A stretch of 12,794 nucleotides of DNA, from positions 1-12,794 of the forward strand of contig CAKSZY010000046.1 of NCBI GenBank assembly GCA_934526015.1. Reading direction: 5' to 3'. Position 1 is the first letter of the stretch; every line of letters starts with the position of its first letter. The position numbers were made by a program, and so were the translations under genes. Positions 1 to 5,456 of the stretch are shown here, in pieces. The notes beneath the pieces are model-generated. The model was given only the letters and a program-made list of their open reading frames with translations. It did not search any database and was not told the DNA's origin. The stretch comes from an uncultured Dokdonella sp. Its GTDB lineage: Bacteria > Pseudomonadota > Gammaproteobacteria > Xanthomonadales > Rhodanobacteraceae.

Positions 1-264
1 ATGCTCGCGGCACAGCCGCTCGATCGCACGGCTGCTGACGACGCCCTGCGAATAGGCGAACAGGACCAGCTTGAGCAGGGTCGCCGGTGGATAGGCCGTC
101 GCACCGGTGCGGTCGTTGCGGTAACGCGCATCGAGTGCGGAGAGGTCGATCTCGTGATCGAGCAGGTGATTGAGCGCATGCTCGAAGCTGCCGGGAAGCA
201 GCTGGCGTTGCAGATCAAGGGCGATGAAGCGTGGGCTCGTGTCGATGGTCTTGTAGCGCGCCAA
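1..264 (-). CDS. IS1182-family transposase, N-terminal fragment
   Basis: About 88 codons of the start of a transposase; the rest lies beyond the window's left edge. The translated start reads ARYKTIDTSPRFIALDLQ and is followed by LLPGSFEHALNHLLDHEIDL, then TGATAYPPATLLKLVLFAYS and SRAIERLCREH. This is the DUF772/InsH-like N-terminal domain of IS1182 transposases, which carry a DDE catalytic domain further on (not visible here). I chose TTG at 264-262 because GGAGAG lies 5 bases upstream and the protein then begins ARYK as in relatives. An in-frame GTG at 270-268 is the alternative, but it sits directly on the ribosome-binding sequence. Whether the gene is intact cannot be told. Confidence 0.8.
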   Translation of the reverse strand, partial: MARYKTIDTSPRFIALDLQRQLLPGSFEHALNHLLDHEIDLSALDARYRNDRTGATAYPPATLLKLVLFAYSQGVVSSRAIERLCREH

Positions 265-352
265 GGCCACTCTCCGCTGCCGATGCGTTGTGGAGATGTT
301 GCCGAGAGCGCACGGGCAGAGCAAGATGCGGGGGGAGTTTTTCTACAACCTC
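1..352 (-). mobile_element. End of an IS1182-family insertion sequence (cut by window edge)
   Basis: The minus strand here encodes the N-terminal part of an IS1182-type transposase, followed outward by about 85 non-coding bases that reach the border of the next gene. The outermost bases, read on the minus strand, contain GTTGTAGAAAAACTC (338-352), which has the look of an IS terminal inverted repeat. The exact boundary cannot be fixed because the other end lies outside the window. The element abuts the 13-bp repeat that opens the HIRAN gene, so it appears to have inserted at or next to that repeat. The right limit given is an estimate. Confidence 0.6.
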
Positions 353-365
353 GTTAGGGGCTATG
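353..365 (+). repeat. Left copy of 13-bp inverted repeat (cassette-boundary-like)
   Basis: GTTAGGGGCTATG. The last three bases are the start codon of the HIRAN gene. Its exact reverse complement lies at the stop codon of the same gene. GTTAGGG resembles the integron core site GTTRRRY but has G at the last position. Confidence 0.75.
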
Positions 366-815
366 TCCAGCATTCTCGTACTCTTGGCTATAGCAGCGCT
401 CGCCTACTTCTTCTGGCGCAAGCGATCTGTTCAACGTGGCGGACCATCCGTGCAAGGCCACTTGCCAGGTCCCGGCACATACGAGTTCGACATTGTTGGT
501 GAGTCCAAGTACCAAGATGCACTTGAGGCGATCTGTGGTGGCCGCACCGAGGACAGTGCTGAGCACATGACTGAGGCCGTTCTGCACCTTGAGGATTCGA
601 ATCCGCACGACAATCTCGCGGTCCGCGTAGACATTGATGGTCGAACGGTTGGCTACTTGTCTCGCAAGGATGCTCGCTCTTATCGCCAGCAACTCAAGCA
701 GCTCGGGCACGAGCGGATCGTTTGTAGGTGTGATGCAATGGTAGTAGGTGGGTGGCGTCGATCTCGGACAGATCAGGGGCACTTTGGCGTCAAGCTTGAT
801 TTGCCAGTCGCATAG
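363..815 (+). CDS. Membrane-anchored HIRAN-domain protein
   Basis: A 150-residue protein. Residues 2-18 form a hydrophobic helix followed by positive WRKR, so it is probably tethered to the membrane with the rest in the cytoplasm. Residues 41-147 resemble a HIRAN domain: EFDIVGESKYQDAL, then AVLHLEDSNPHDNLAVRV and IDGRTVGYLSRKDARSY, the usual order of a GxS/xYQ strand, an NPHDxNAV-like segment and a VGYL strand. HIRAN domains bind DNA or RNA ends in helicases such as HLTF; free-standing bacterial versions have no settled role. The start at ATG 363 has AGGGG two bases upstream, a tight spacing; a longer in-frame extension to 231 would run through the IS end and is unlikely. Its codon use (many TCT, GTT, GAT, ACT) is less GC-biased than that of the chromosomal genes, which suggests transfer. 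It has no operon partner. Confidence 0.7.
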   Translation: MSSILVLLAIAALAYFFWRKRSVQRGGPSVQGHLPGPGTYEFDIVGESKYQDALEAICGGRTEDSAEHMTEAVLHLEDSNPHDNLAVRVDIDGRTVGYLSRKDARSYRQQLKQLGHERIVCRCDAMVVGGWRRSRTDQGHFGVKLDLPVA

Positions 816-823
816 CCCCTAAC
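811..823 (+). repeat. Right copy of 13-bp inverted repeat
   Basis: CATAGCCCCTAAC, the perfect reverse complement of 353-365. It includes the TAG stop (813-815) of the HIRAN gene. CCCTAAC resembles the integron core site RYYYAAC except for the first base. I found no GTTAGGGG downstream and no clear complementary arms, so a complete attC site is not established. Confidence 0.75.
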
Positions 824-836
824 AGTTCCGTAAGAG

Positions 837-849
837 ACTTCCCGTCAAC
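837..849 (+). repeat. 13-bp direct repeat, copy 1
   Basis: ACTTCCCGTCAAC, repeated exactly 238 bp downstream. It sits inside an imperfect stem just after the HIRAN gene. Confidence 0.6.
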
Positions 850-1074
850 CCCGGCCACATGACGCTCTTGCCTTGAGCTTTCAGGCATTCGCTGGTCGCT
901 GCATTATCCCGGTTGTCGCGTTGTGCAATCAGAGCGGTGCGGTTGAACGGTTGTCAGACTGCATTTCCGTAAACGGTCTTGTTGCATCGATGGGCGGATG
1001 CGGACTTGGGGTTGACCGCGCCCGGAGACCTCGTTCATTCATCGGTGTCGTCCGGGTTCCAGCGATCAACCGCA

Positions 1075-1096
1075 ACTTCCCGTCAACTCCTGACGG
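1075..1096 (+). repeat. 13-bp direct repeat, copy 2, with hairpin
   Basis: The second copy of ACTTCCCGTCAAC is at 1075-1087. It overlaps a perfect hairpin, CCGTCA-actcc-TGACGG (1080-1096), followed by GTTGGGAAG (1103-1111), which partly mirrors CTTCCC. There is no T-tract on either strand, so it is not an obvious terminator, although it lies where the two convergent genes end. Confidence 0.5.
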
Positions 1097-1175
1097 CGGG
1101 ATGTTGGGAAGCGTGATCTTGCCCCATTCCGCGGACACCGGTTCAGGCGCCAGCGGACAACCGCCCCCTTGGCCT

Positions 1176-1961
1176 TCACGCAGCGTTTGGCCCGCCGGCG
1201 GTTCGCTGGCCACGGCGTGACGATGGCGCCTTCGCCGCCGCACGGCGTTCGCGCACGTAGAGCATGCGCGAGGTGCCGCGCTCCTCCATGTCGAACTGGC
1301 GGCTTGCCTCGACGAGGTCGCTGAGTTTGCGGAATCCGTAGTTGCGCGGGTCGAAGTCGGGGGCCTGCTTGGCGATCAGGTTGCCGACCGCGGCAAGGCT
1401 GGCCCAGCCGGATTCGTCCGAGGATCCTTCGACCGCGGTGCGCAGCAGGCCGGTGAGTTGCTTGTCCTTGGCGGGCTCGCGTGCGCTCGGCGCGGGCGTG
1501 GCCGGCACGCCTTCGACGCGGGGGATGAGGATGTCCGTGTAGATGAACTTGTCGCAGGCCTTGACGAACGGTTCGGGCGTCTTGCGTTCGCCGAAACCGT
1601 ACACGGTCAGACCCGATTCGCGGATGCGCGCGGCCAGGCGCGTGAAGTCGCTGTCGCTCGAAACGATGCAGAAACCGTCGAAGCGGCCCGTGTAGAGCAG
1701 GTCCATGGCATCGATGATCATCGCCGAATCGGTCGCGTTCTTGCCCTGGGTATAGCCGAACTGCTGGATCGGCTGGATCGAATGCACGAGCAGGGTCTGC
1801 TTCCAGCCGGTCAGGCGCGTGCCGGTCCAGTCGCCATAGATGCGCTTGACGTGGGCGGTGCCGTACTTGGCGACTTCGGCCAGCAGGCCCTCGACGATGG
1901 AGGGCTGCGCATTGTCGGCATCGATGAGCACGGCCAGCCGACTCGTTTCACCGTTTGCCAT
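1176..1961 (-). CDS. NYN-domain (LabA/DUF88) protein with OST-HTH domain
   Basis: A 261-residue protein. Residues 8-148 form a NYN (PIN-like) domain of the LabA/DUF88 type, related to metal-dependent RNases. The acidic residues are in place: D14 and D16 in LIDADN, D78 in ATDSAMIIDAMDLL, and D103 and D105 in SSDSDF. After a proline/alanine-rich linker (150-167), residues 168-226 look like an OST-HTH/LOTUS RNA-binding domain with the usual NYGFRKLSDLVEA. The tail (236-261) is basic and probably disordered. It likely binds and perhaps cuts RNA, but its substrate is unknown. AAAGGAG lies 7 bases before the ATG. A small hairpin (CGGCGG-cgaca-CCGCCG, 1976-1992) directly precedes that ribosome-binding site. 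It is separated from rimI by 142 bases, so it probably has its own promoter (TATGCT near 2006 is a possible -10). Confidence 0.88.
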   Translation of the reverse strand: MANGETSRLAVLIDADNAQPSIVEGLLAEVAKYGTAHVKRIYGDWTGTRLTGWKQTLLVHSIQPIQQFGYTQGKNATDSAMIIDAMDLLYTGRFDGFCIVSSDSDFTRLAARIRESGLTVYGFGERKTPEPFVKACDKFIYTDILIPRVEGVPATPAPSAREPAKDKQLTGLLRTAVEGSSDESGWASLAAVGNLIAKQAPDFDPRNYGFRKLSDLVEASRQFDMEERGTSRMLYVRERRAAAKAPSSRRGQRTAGGPNAA

Positions 1962-2011
1962 GAGCCCGCTCCTTTCGGCGGCGACACCGCCGCGGGGCCG
2001 AGCATAGCGCG

Positions 2012-2032
2012 GTCATGCCCGCACGGCATGAC
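2012..2032. repeat. Perfect 8-bp palindrome between rimI and the NYN gene
   Basis: GTCATGCC-cgcac-GGCATGAC. It lies about 70 bases past the rimI stop and about 50 bases before the NYN start. There is no T-run after it on the minus strand, so it fits an operator or weak transcript-end hairpin equally well. Confidence 0.5.
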
Positions 2033-2103
2033 GCAAGGGCAGCGGTTTGCAGCTCAGGCTTCAGGGCCGGGCACGCTCCACGAGAACGGCGACGCCCCAT
2101 CCA

Positions 2104-2580
2104 TCACTCGATGCCGAGCAACTCGATCGCCATCACGATCGCGTCCTCGCGGCCGTTGCGCGCAGGGTAGTAATTGGGTCGGCGACCGATCTCGTTGAAC
2201 CCGGCTTCCTCGTATAGGGTGATCGCGGTCGGATTGCTCGGGCGCACTTCGAGGAAGACGCGCTCGGCCCGATGCCAGCGCGCCAGGTCGAGCATGCGTG
2301 CAAGGATGCGCCGGCCGTGGCCACGACGCTGCTCGGCCGGCGCCACGCAGAGATTGAGCAGGTGCGCCTCGCCGGCCGCCACCGAGAGCACGCCGTAGCC
2401 GAGGACCGCCTGTCCGCGGGCAAGCACCCAGCAGTCATGGCCTGCGGCGAGGCAATCGCGAAAGATGCCGAATGTCCACGGAAACGGATAGGCGCTGCGT
2501 TCGATGCGCGCGACCTCTTCGAGATCGTCGCCGCGCATGGCGCGGAACGTCGCCGCGGGTTCCTTGAGGTTCGCGACCAC
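2104..2580 (-). CDS. rimI: RimI, ribosomal protein bS18 alanine N-acetyltransferase
   Basis: A 158-residue GNAT enzyme that transfers acetyl from acetyl-CoA to the N-terminal alanine of ribosomal protein S18 in the cytoplasm. What is seen: the N-terminal FRAMRGDDLEEVARIERSAY with PFPWT; the acetyl-CoA loop R85-R-G-H-G89 after LLNLCVAP; and FLEVRPSNPTAITLYEEAGF, where E111 and Y123 match the catalytic glutamate and tyrosine known in E. coli RimI (same 12-residue spacing). The GTG at 2580 lies 4 bases after the stop of the upstream gene and gives the usual family length. A TTG at 2613, or the ATG at 2538 that would cut into the fold, are less likely. It sits directly after holD, the same pair as in E. 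coli, and is the last gene of the run. Confidence 0.93.
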   Translation of the reverse strand: MVANLKEPAATFRAMRGDDLEEVARIERSAYPFPWTFGIFRDCLAAGHDCWVLARGQAVLGYGVLSVAAGEAHLLNLCVAPAEQRRGHGRRILARMLDLARWHRAERVFLEVRPSNPTAITLYEEAGFNEIGRRPNYYPARNGREDAIVMAIELLGIE

Positions 2581-2584
2581 GGCG

Positions 2585-3013
2585 TCACCCGCGCGCGGCA
2601 AGTGTCCGCGCAAGGCGCTTGATCTCGCCCCACAAGGCGCGCCTGGACGCCGCGCTGCGAGCGAGCGTCGCCGGCTCGTCGGCGATCACCCATTCGAGCG
2701 CGGCGTGACGCGCCGCCGGCAGCCCGGCCCCGAGCGTGCGCGCCCTGCCCTCGCCGAGCACGACCACGGCAACCACGCCCGCGGCCTGGGCGAGGTCCAG
2801 CCCGTCGCTTTCGATCACATGCAGGCCGGTCGCGCGCAGCGCCAGCAGCACATGGCCGCGCAGGTTCCTGCCTTGCCCGTGGGCGGCGACGAAGGCCACT
2901 GCGGCCGGCGCGGCGCCGTCCGCGACCACGCCCGGCCCGGGCGCGGCATGGCGCGGCAGGTAGACGTCGACGCCGATCTCGGCGAGCAGGCGCAGGCCGT
3001 GGTCATCGAGCAT
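2585..3013 (-). CDS. holD: HolD-like DNA polymerase III psi subunit
   Basis: A 142-residue protein, close to E. coli HolD (137). Psi joins chi to the clamp-loader complex and links it to SSB. Sequence similarity is limited to short signatures: an N-terminal LRLLAEIGVDVYLPR, comparable to the LGIxxWxLRRP of psi, and a C-terminal ASRRALWGEIKRL, comparable to the RAALWQQI of psi. The middle is alanine- and valine-rich and fits the alpha/beta psi fold. The assignment leans on context: rimI follows after 4 bases, as in E. coli holD-rimI. I chose ATG 3013 because GGAGG lies 6 bases upstream; it overlaps the end of the lipoprotein gene by 11 bases. An ATG at 3046 would overlap more and lacks that ribosome-binding site. 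It could instead be an uncharacterised protein that merely sits beside rimI. Confidence 0.7.
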   Translation of the reverse strand: MLDDHGLRLLAEIGVDVYLPRHAAPGPGVVADGAAPAAVAFVAAHGQGRNLRGHVLLALRATGLHVIESDGLDLAQAAGVVAVVVLGEGRARTLGAGLPAARHAALEWVIADEPATLARSAASRRALWGEIKRLARTLAARG

Positions 3014-3620
3014 TGTCGGCCTCCGGATGGGCGAGCAGGTCGGCATGGAACTCGGCGAAAATCATGTCCACCGCCGCCGCCAGCGCATCGGTGGTGGCCA
3101 CCAGCCGGTGGCCGTCGGCAATGGCGTCGGCACGGTAGACCTCGTCAATGAACGGCGAACCATCCGGGCGATCCGCTCGCAGCTTGATCGCGACCGCCGC
3201 CATGTGGCCGCCTTCCGGGCGCGGCACGCGCTCGAAGCGCAGGATCACCCCGCTGATGCGCAGGGCCGCCTGGCTCGCCGCCAGTTCGTCGATGACCAGC
3301 GGCGCGATCGCCGACTCGCGCAGTTCGACCAGCAGGCGGCGCTGCAGAAGTCGCGTCGGCGGATCGGTCCACAGCTGGTAGTGGTACTGGCGCAACTCGC
3401 GCGCATCGGGGTCGAGCGCGTAGATCAGCGCACGATCCGCGTACAGCCCATCGGCGGCGAGCAGGCCGACCACGATCGGCACGTCGAACACCTGCTCGGG
3501 GCTGACCGGCAGTTGCGCCGGCTTGGGCATGCGGAAGTAACTGTGGTCGGGCACCTCGGCGACATGGCCACAGGCAGCGACCGCGAGACTCATCGCGGCG
3601 AGCACCAACAGACGCTTCAT
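3003..3620 (-). CDS. ABC-type transport auxiliary lipoprotein (PqiC/YmbA-like)
   Basis: A 205-residue predicted lipoprotein: an N-terminal MKRLLVLAAMSLAVAAC with lipobox V14-A-A-C17 and glycine after the cysteine, so lipid attachment at C17 and, lacking Asp at +2, probable outer-membrane placement. The body (about 25-195) matches the ABC_trans_aux (PF03886) family: YFRMPKPAQLPV, then a strand-rich region with VVGLLAADGLYADRALIYALD and YHYQLWTDPPTRLLQRRLL, and a late helix near DALAAAVDMIFAEFHADL. Family members such as PqiC partner MCE proteins at the outer membrane. Its ATG overlaps the MCE gene stop as ATGA, which points to translational coupling and to one transport complex. It probably forms the outer-membrane contact of the MCE bridge in place of a soluble MlaC/MlaA route; that role is inferred from family and position. 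Confidence 0.88.
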   Translation of the reverse strand: MKRLLVLAAMSLAVAACGHVAEVPDHSYFRMPKPAQLPVSPEQVFDVPIVVGLLAADGLYADRALIYALDPDARELRQYHYQLWTDPPTRLLQRRLLVELRESAIAPLVIDELAASQAALRISGVILRFERVPRPEGGHMAAVAIKLRADRPDGSPFIDEVYRADAIADGHRLVATTDALAAAVDMIFAEFHADLLAHPEADNAR

Positions 3621-4552
3621 CGGCCGTCCCCGTCGAGTTCGTCGGGCTTCGGCGAACGCAGCAACTGGCCCGGATTGCGGCGGATCTCGCGGCTGAACTC
3701 GTCGAGGTTGCGCGTTGCCGATTCGAGATGGTGGGTGATGACTTCCATGCGGCTCGACAGGCTGGCCATGACGGTGGCGAGGTCGGTGGTTGCATTTTGC
3801 ACGTTGCCGCGATTCTCGGCGGCGATGTCGGCGAGCGATCCGACCGTCATGTCGAGCAGCTTGCGCGTCTCGCGCAGTTCCTCGCTGAGTCCCTGCACAT
3901 TGCCGAGGATGCCGGCGACGGCGGCGCGGTTCTGCGGCTTGAGCAGGTCGTCGACCGCGCCCGAGGCCGAATTAAGGCGTTCGAGCAGGGTCTGCGCGCG
4001 GGCGAGCAGTTCGGGCGATGCGGCGTCGAGCGTGCCGGTGATCGAATCGACGCGCTGCGACAGCAGGGTTACCAGCGGGGTCAGCTTGTCGCGCGTCAGT
4101 ACCGACACCTGGCCGGCCAGTTCGCCGACCGCGGCGAACACGTCGGCGCTCTCGGCACCGGCGATCTCCGCACCGACCGCGAGCATGTCGCGGCTGCTGC
4201 CTTCGCGGATGCCGATCGACATGTCGGCCAGCAGACCGCTGGAGGTGAGATGGGCGACGCTGTCCCTGGGGATGGCCCAGTCTTCCTGAACCGCCAGGGT
4301 GACGCGATAGCGCGTGCCCTCGGCATTGCGCTCCGGTTCGACCCGGCTCACCTGACCGATGCGGAAGCCTTCATAGAACACCGGCGCGCCATAGCGCAGA
4401 CCGGTGACGTTGCGGTAGCGGACGACGTAGTCGGCGCTGGCGCCGCTGCGCCCGGTGATGAGGGCGAGGCCGACCAGCAGCAGGACCAGTGCGGCCACGA
4501 CGACCGCGCCGACCAGCACGTAATTGACCGTATCGCGTTTCACCGTGCGCAT
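3617..4552 (-). CDS. mlaD: MCE-family substrate-binding protein (MlaD-like)
   Basis: A 311-residue protein. Residues 10-33 form a single membrane helix, which would anchor it in the inner membrane. Residues about 38-118 form the MCE domain (YVVRYRNVTGLRYGAPVFYEGFRIGQV, then VTLAVQEDWAIPRDSVAHL). Residues 130-295 are heptad-rich and probably make a long helical barrel. MCE proteins form hexamers that carry phospholipids between the inner-membrane ABC transporter and the outer membrane. It is longer than E. coli MlaD (183 residues) and resembles the single-MCE proteins paired with auxiliary lipoproteins. ATG 4552 is used here, but GTG 4543 with a CGGGG 8 bases upstream would start at KRDTVNYVLVG and is a fair alternative. 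It is separated from mlaF by about 900 non-coding bases and appears to have its own promoter. Confidence 0.9.
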   Translation of the reverse strand: MRTVKRDTVNYVLVGAVVVAALVLLLVGLALITGRSGASADYVVRYRNVTGLRYGAPVFYEGFRIGQVSRVEPERNAEGTRYRVTLAVQEDWAIPRDSVAHLTSSGLLADMSIGIREGSSRDMLAVGAEIAGAESADVFAAVGELAGQVSVLTRDKLTPLVTLLSQRVDSITGTLDAASPELLARAQTLLERLNSASGAVDDLLKPQNRAAVAGILGNVQGLSEELRETRKLLDMTVGSLADIAAENRGNVQNATTDLATVMASLSSRMEVITHHLESATRNLDEFSREIRRNPGQLLRSPKPDELDGDGR

Positions 4553-4570
4553 CCCCGGACCCGAGACGGC

Positions 4571-4598
4571 ATTCTAGAGGCCTGCGTCTCAGAAGCAA
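4571..4598 (-). promoter_or_regulatory. Candidate promoter for mlaD-lipoprotein-holD-rimI
   Basis: On the minus strand TTGCTT (4598-4593), 16 bases, then TAGAAT (4576-4571), five of six matches to TATAAT. The same TAGAAT box precedes proS. Transcription would begin about 12 bases before the ATG at 4552. It lies downstream of the repeat cluster, so it could supply the second half of the transport operon independently. Confidence 0.5.
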
Positions 4599-4724
4599 TC
4601 GAGCGCCGCTCCATCCGCTGCGCCCGCACCGCCATCCGCCGCCCGACGACGGCTTCCACCCTCACCCGCGGGACGCTGGCGCTGCCGTGCACGCGCGGGG
4701 GCGTGGCGAACGCAGAAGAGCAGA

Positions 4725-4893
4725 GCGCCCCTCATCCGCCCTGCCGGGCACCTTCTCCCCGCTGGCGCGGGGCGAAGGGAAGGCTGGCGGCGTCGCAAGA
4801 ACGCACGGCTGCACGCTGGTGAAAGCGCATGCTGGTCCCTTCTCCCCGTGGCGACGGGGAGAAGGTGCGGCGGCAGCCGCGGATGAGGGGCGC
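4725..4893. repeat. Composite hairpin repeat 1
   Basis: Two inverted halves around a 55-base spacer. The left half (4727-4780) runs GCCCCTCATCCG, a small hairpin (GCCC-tgcc-GGGC), then the large stem CCTTCTCCCCGC...CGGGGCGAAGG. The right half (4836-4893) is the mirror: a perfect 12-bp stem CCTTCTCCCCGT-ggcg-ACGGGGAGAAGG, then a small GCGGC...GCCGC hairpin, then CGGATGAGGGGCGC and a T-run. It belongs to a REP/BIME-like family of intergenic repeats. The bases 4599-4724 before it hold nothing I recognise. Confidence 0.85.
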
Positions 4894-4970
4894 TTTTTTG
4901 CTTTTCGTGCAACAGCCGATGAAGCAGCGCTCGCGCACGGCTGAAACGCCGATCGCACCCGACCTCCCAC

Positions 4971-5136
4971 GGCCCCTCATCCGGTGCTGCCGCACCACCT
5001 TCTCCCCGCTGCGCGGGGCGAAGGGAAAGCTGGCGCTGTCGCAAGAACGCACGGCTGCACGCTGGTGAATGCGCATGCAATCCCTTCTCCCCGTTGCGAC
5101 GGGGAGAAGGTGCCCGGCAGGGCGGATGAGGGGCGC
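4971..5136. repeat. Composite hairpin repeat 2
   Basis: The same architecture as the unit at 4725: left half 4971-5026 with the small hairpin GGTGC-tgcc-GCACC, a spacer starting AAGCTGGCGCTGTCGCAAG that is nearly identical to the spacer of unit 1, and right half 5081-5136 with the small hairpin GCCC-ggca-GGGC. The 77 bases between units 1 and 2 (4894-4970) form a second conserved spacer type that ends GACCTCCCAC. Confidence 0.85.
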
Positions 5137-5216
5137 TTTCGTGCTTCATCACTGCAGCAGCCGATGAATCGGCGCTTGCGCACTGCTGCAGCGGCGATCG
5201 CGCCCCACCTCCCACA

Positions 5217-5406
5217 GCCCCTCATCCGGTGCTGCCGCACCACCTTCTCCCCGCTGCGCGGGGCGAAGGGACCGGCATGCGCTTTTTCCAGGTTGCAGCG
5301 TCGCATTCTTGCGACAACGCCAACTATCCCTTCTCCCCGTGGCGACGGGGAGAAGAGCCTGCCCCGAACTCGATCCGGAGTGCGGCGGCAGCCGCGGATG
5401 AGGGGC
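5217..5406. repeat. Composite hairpin repeat 3 with an insertion
   Basis: The left half (5217-5271) is almost identical to that of unit 2. The inner spacer has diverged from units 1 and 2. The right half (5327-5406) carries about 24 extra bases between its large stem and its small GCGGCGGCAGCCGC hairpin, which splits the two-hairpin unit. The linker before it (5137-5216) has an 8-bp perfect inverted repeat, TGCAGCAG...CTGCTGCA (5151-5190). The unit ends 50 bases before the mlaF stop. Confidence 0.8.
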
Positions 5407-5456
5407 ACCCCCGCCGCGACGGAAGGTCTGGATTCGCCGGGAACGAGCGCCGCTGG

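Larger units (their letters stand above)
816..1175. other. 360-bp stretch without a convincing gene
   Basis: This lies between the converging 3' ends of the HIRAN and NYN genes. Open frames exist on both strands, but none has a recognisable domain or a good ribosome-binding site. The visible structure is a 13-bp direct repeat (837-849 and 1075-1087), an imperfect stem (AAGAG and CGTCA arms pairing with TGACG and CTCTT, about 831-868), and a 6-bp hairpin at 1080-1096. It may be the remains of mobile or cassette DNA. Confidence 0.5.

Noticed and set aside
816..948. Complete attC site from CCCTAAC (817-823) to GTTGAAC (942-948)
   Set aside because: GTTGAAC fits GTTRRRY, but the inner arms do not pair and a 7-base degenerate match is expected fairly often by chance.
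929..1243. 104-codon minus-strand frame past the NYN gene, and a 115-codon plus-strand frame from TTG 873
   Set aside because: Neither has a ribosome-binding site, domain or sensible composition, and both run into the NYN gene's 3' end.
3027..4289. Plus-strand open frame of 420 codons over the lipoprotein and MCE genes
   Set aside because: It has no recognisable domain, and its arginine/serine-rich composition is typical of a shadow frame; the minus strand carries clear MCE and lipoprotein genes.
4880..4900. Rho-independent terminator formed by repeat unit 1 and its T-run
   Set aside because: The T-run follows the hairpin only on the plus strand, where no gene lies upstream; the genes here are transcribed from the minus strand.
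4725..5406. CRISPR-like array, since a similar unit recurs about every 245 bp
   Set aside because: The repeats are long inverted hairpin pairs with conserved linkers, not short direct repeats with unique spacers, and no cas genes are present.
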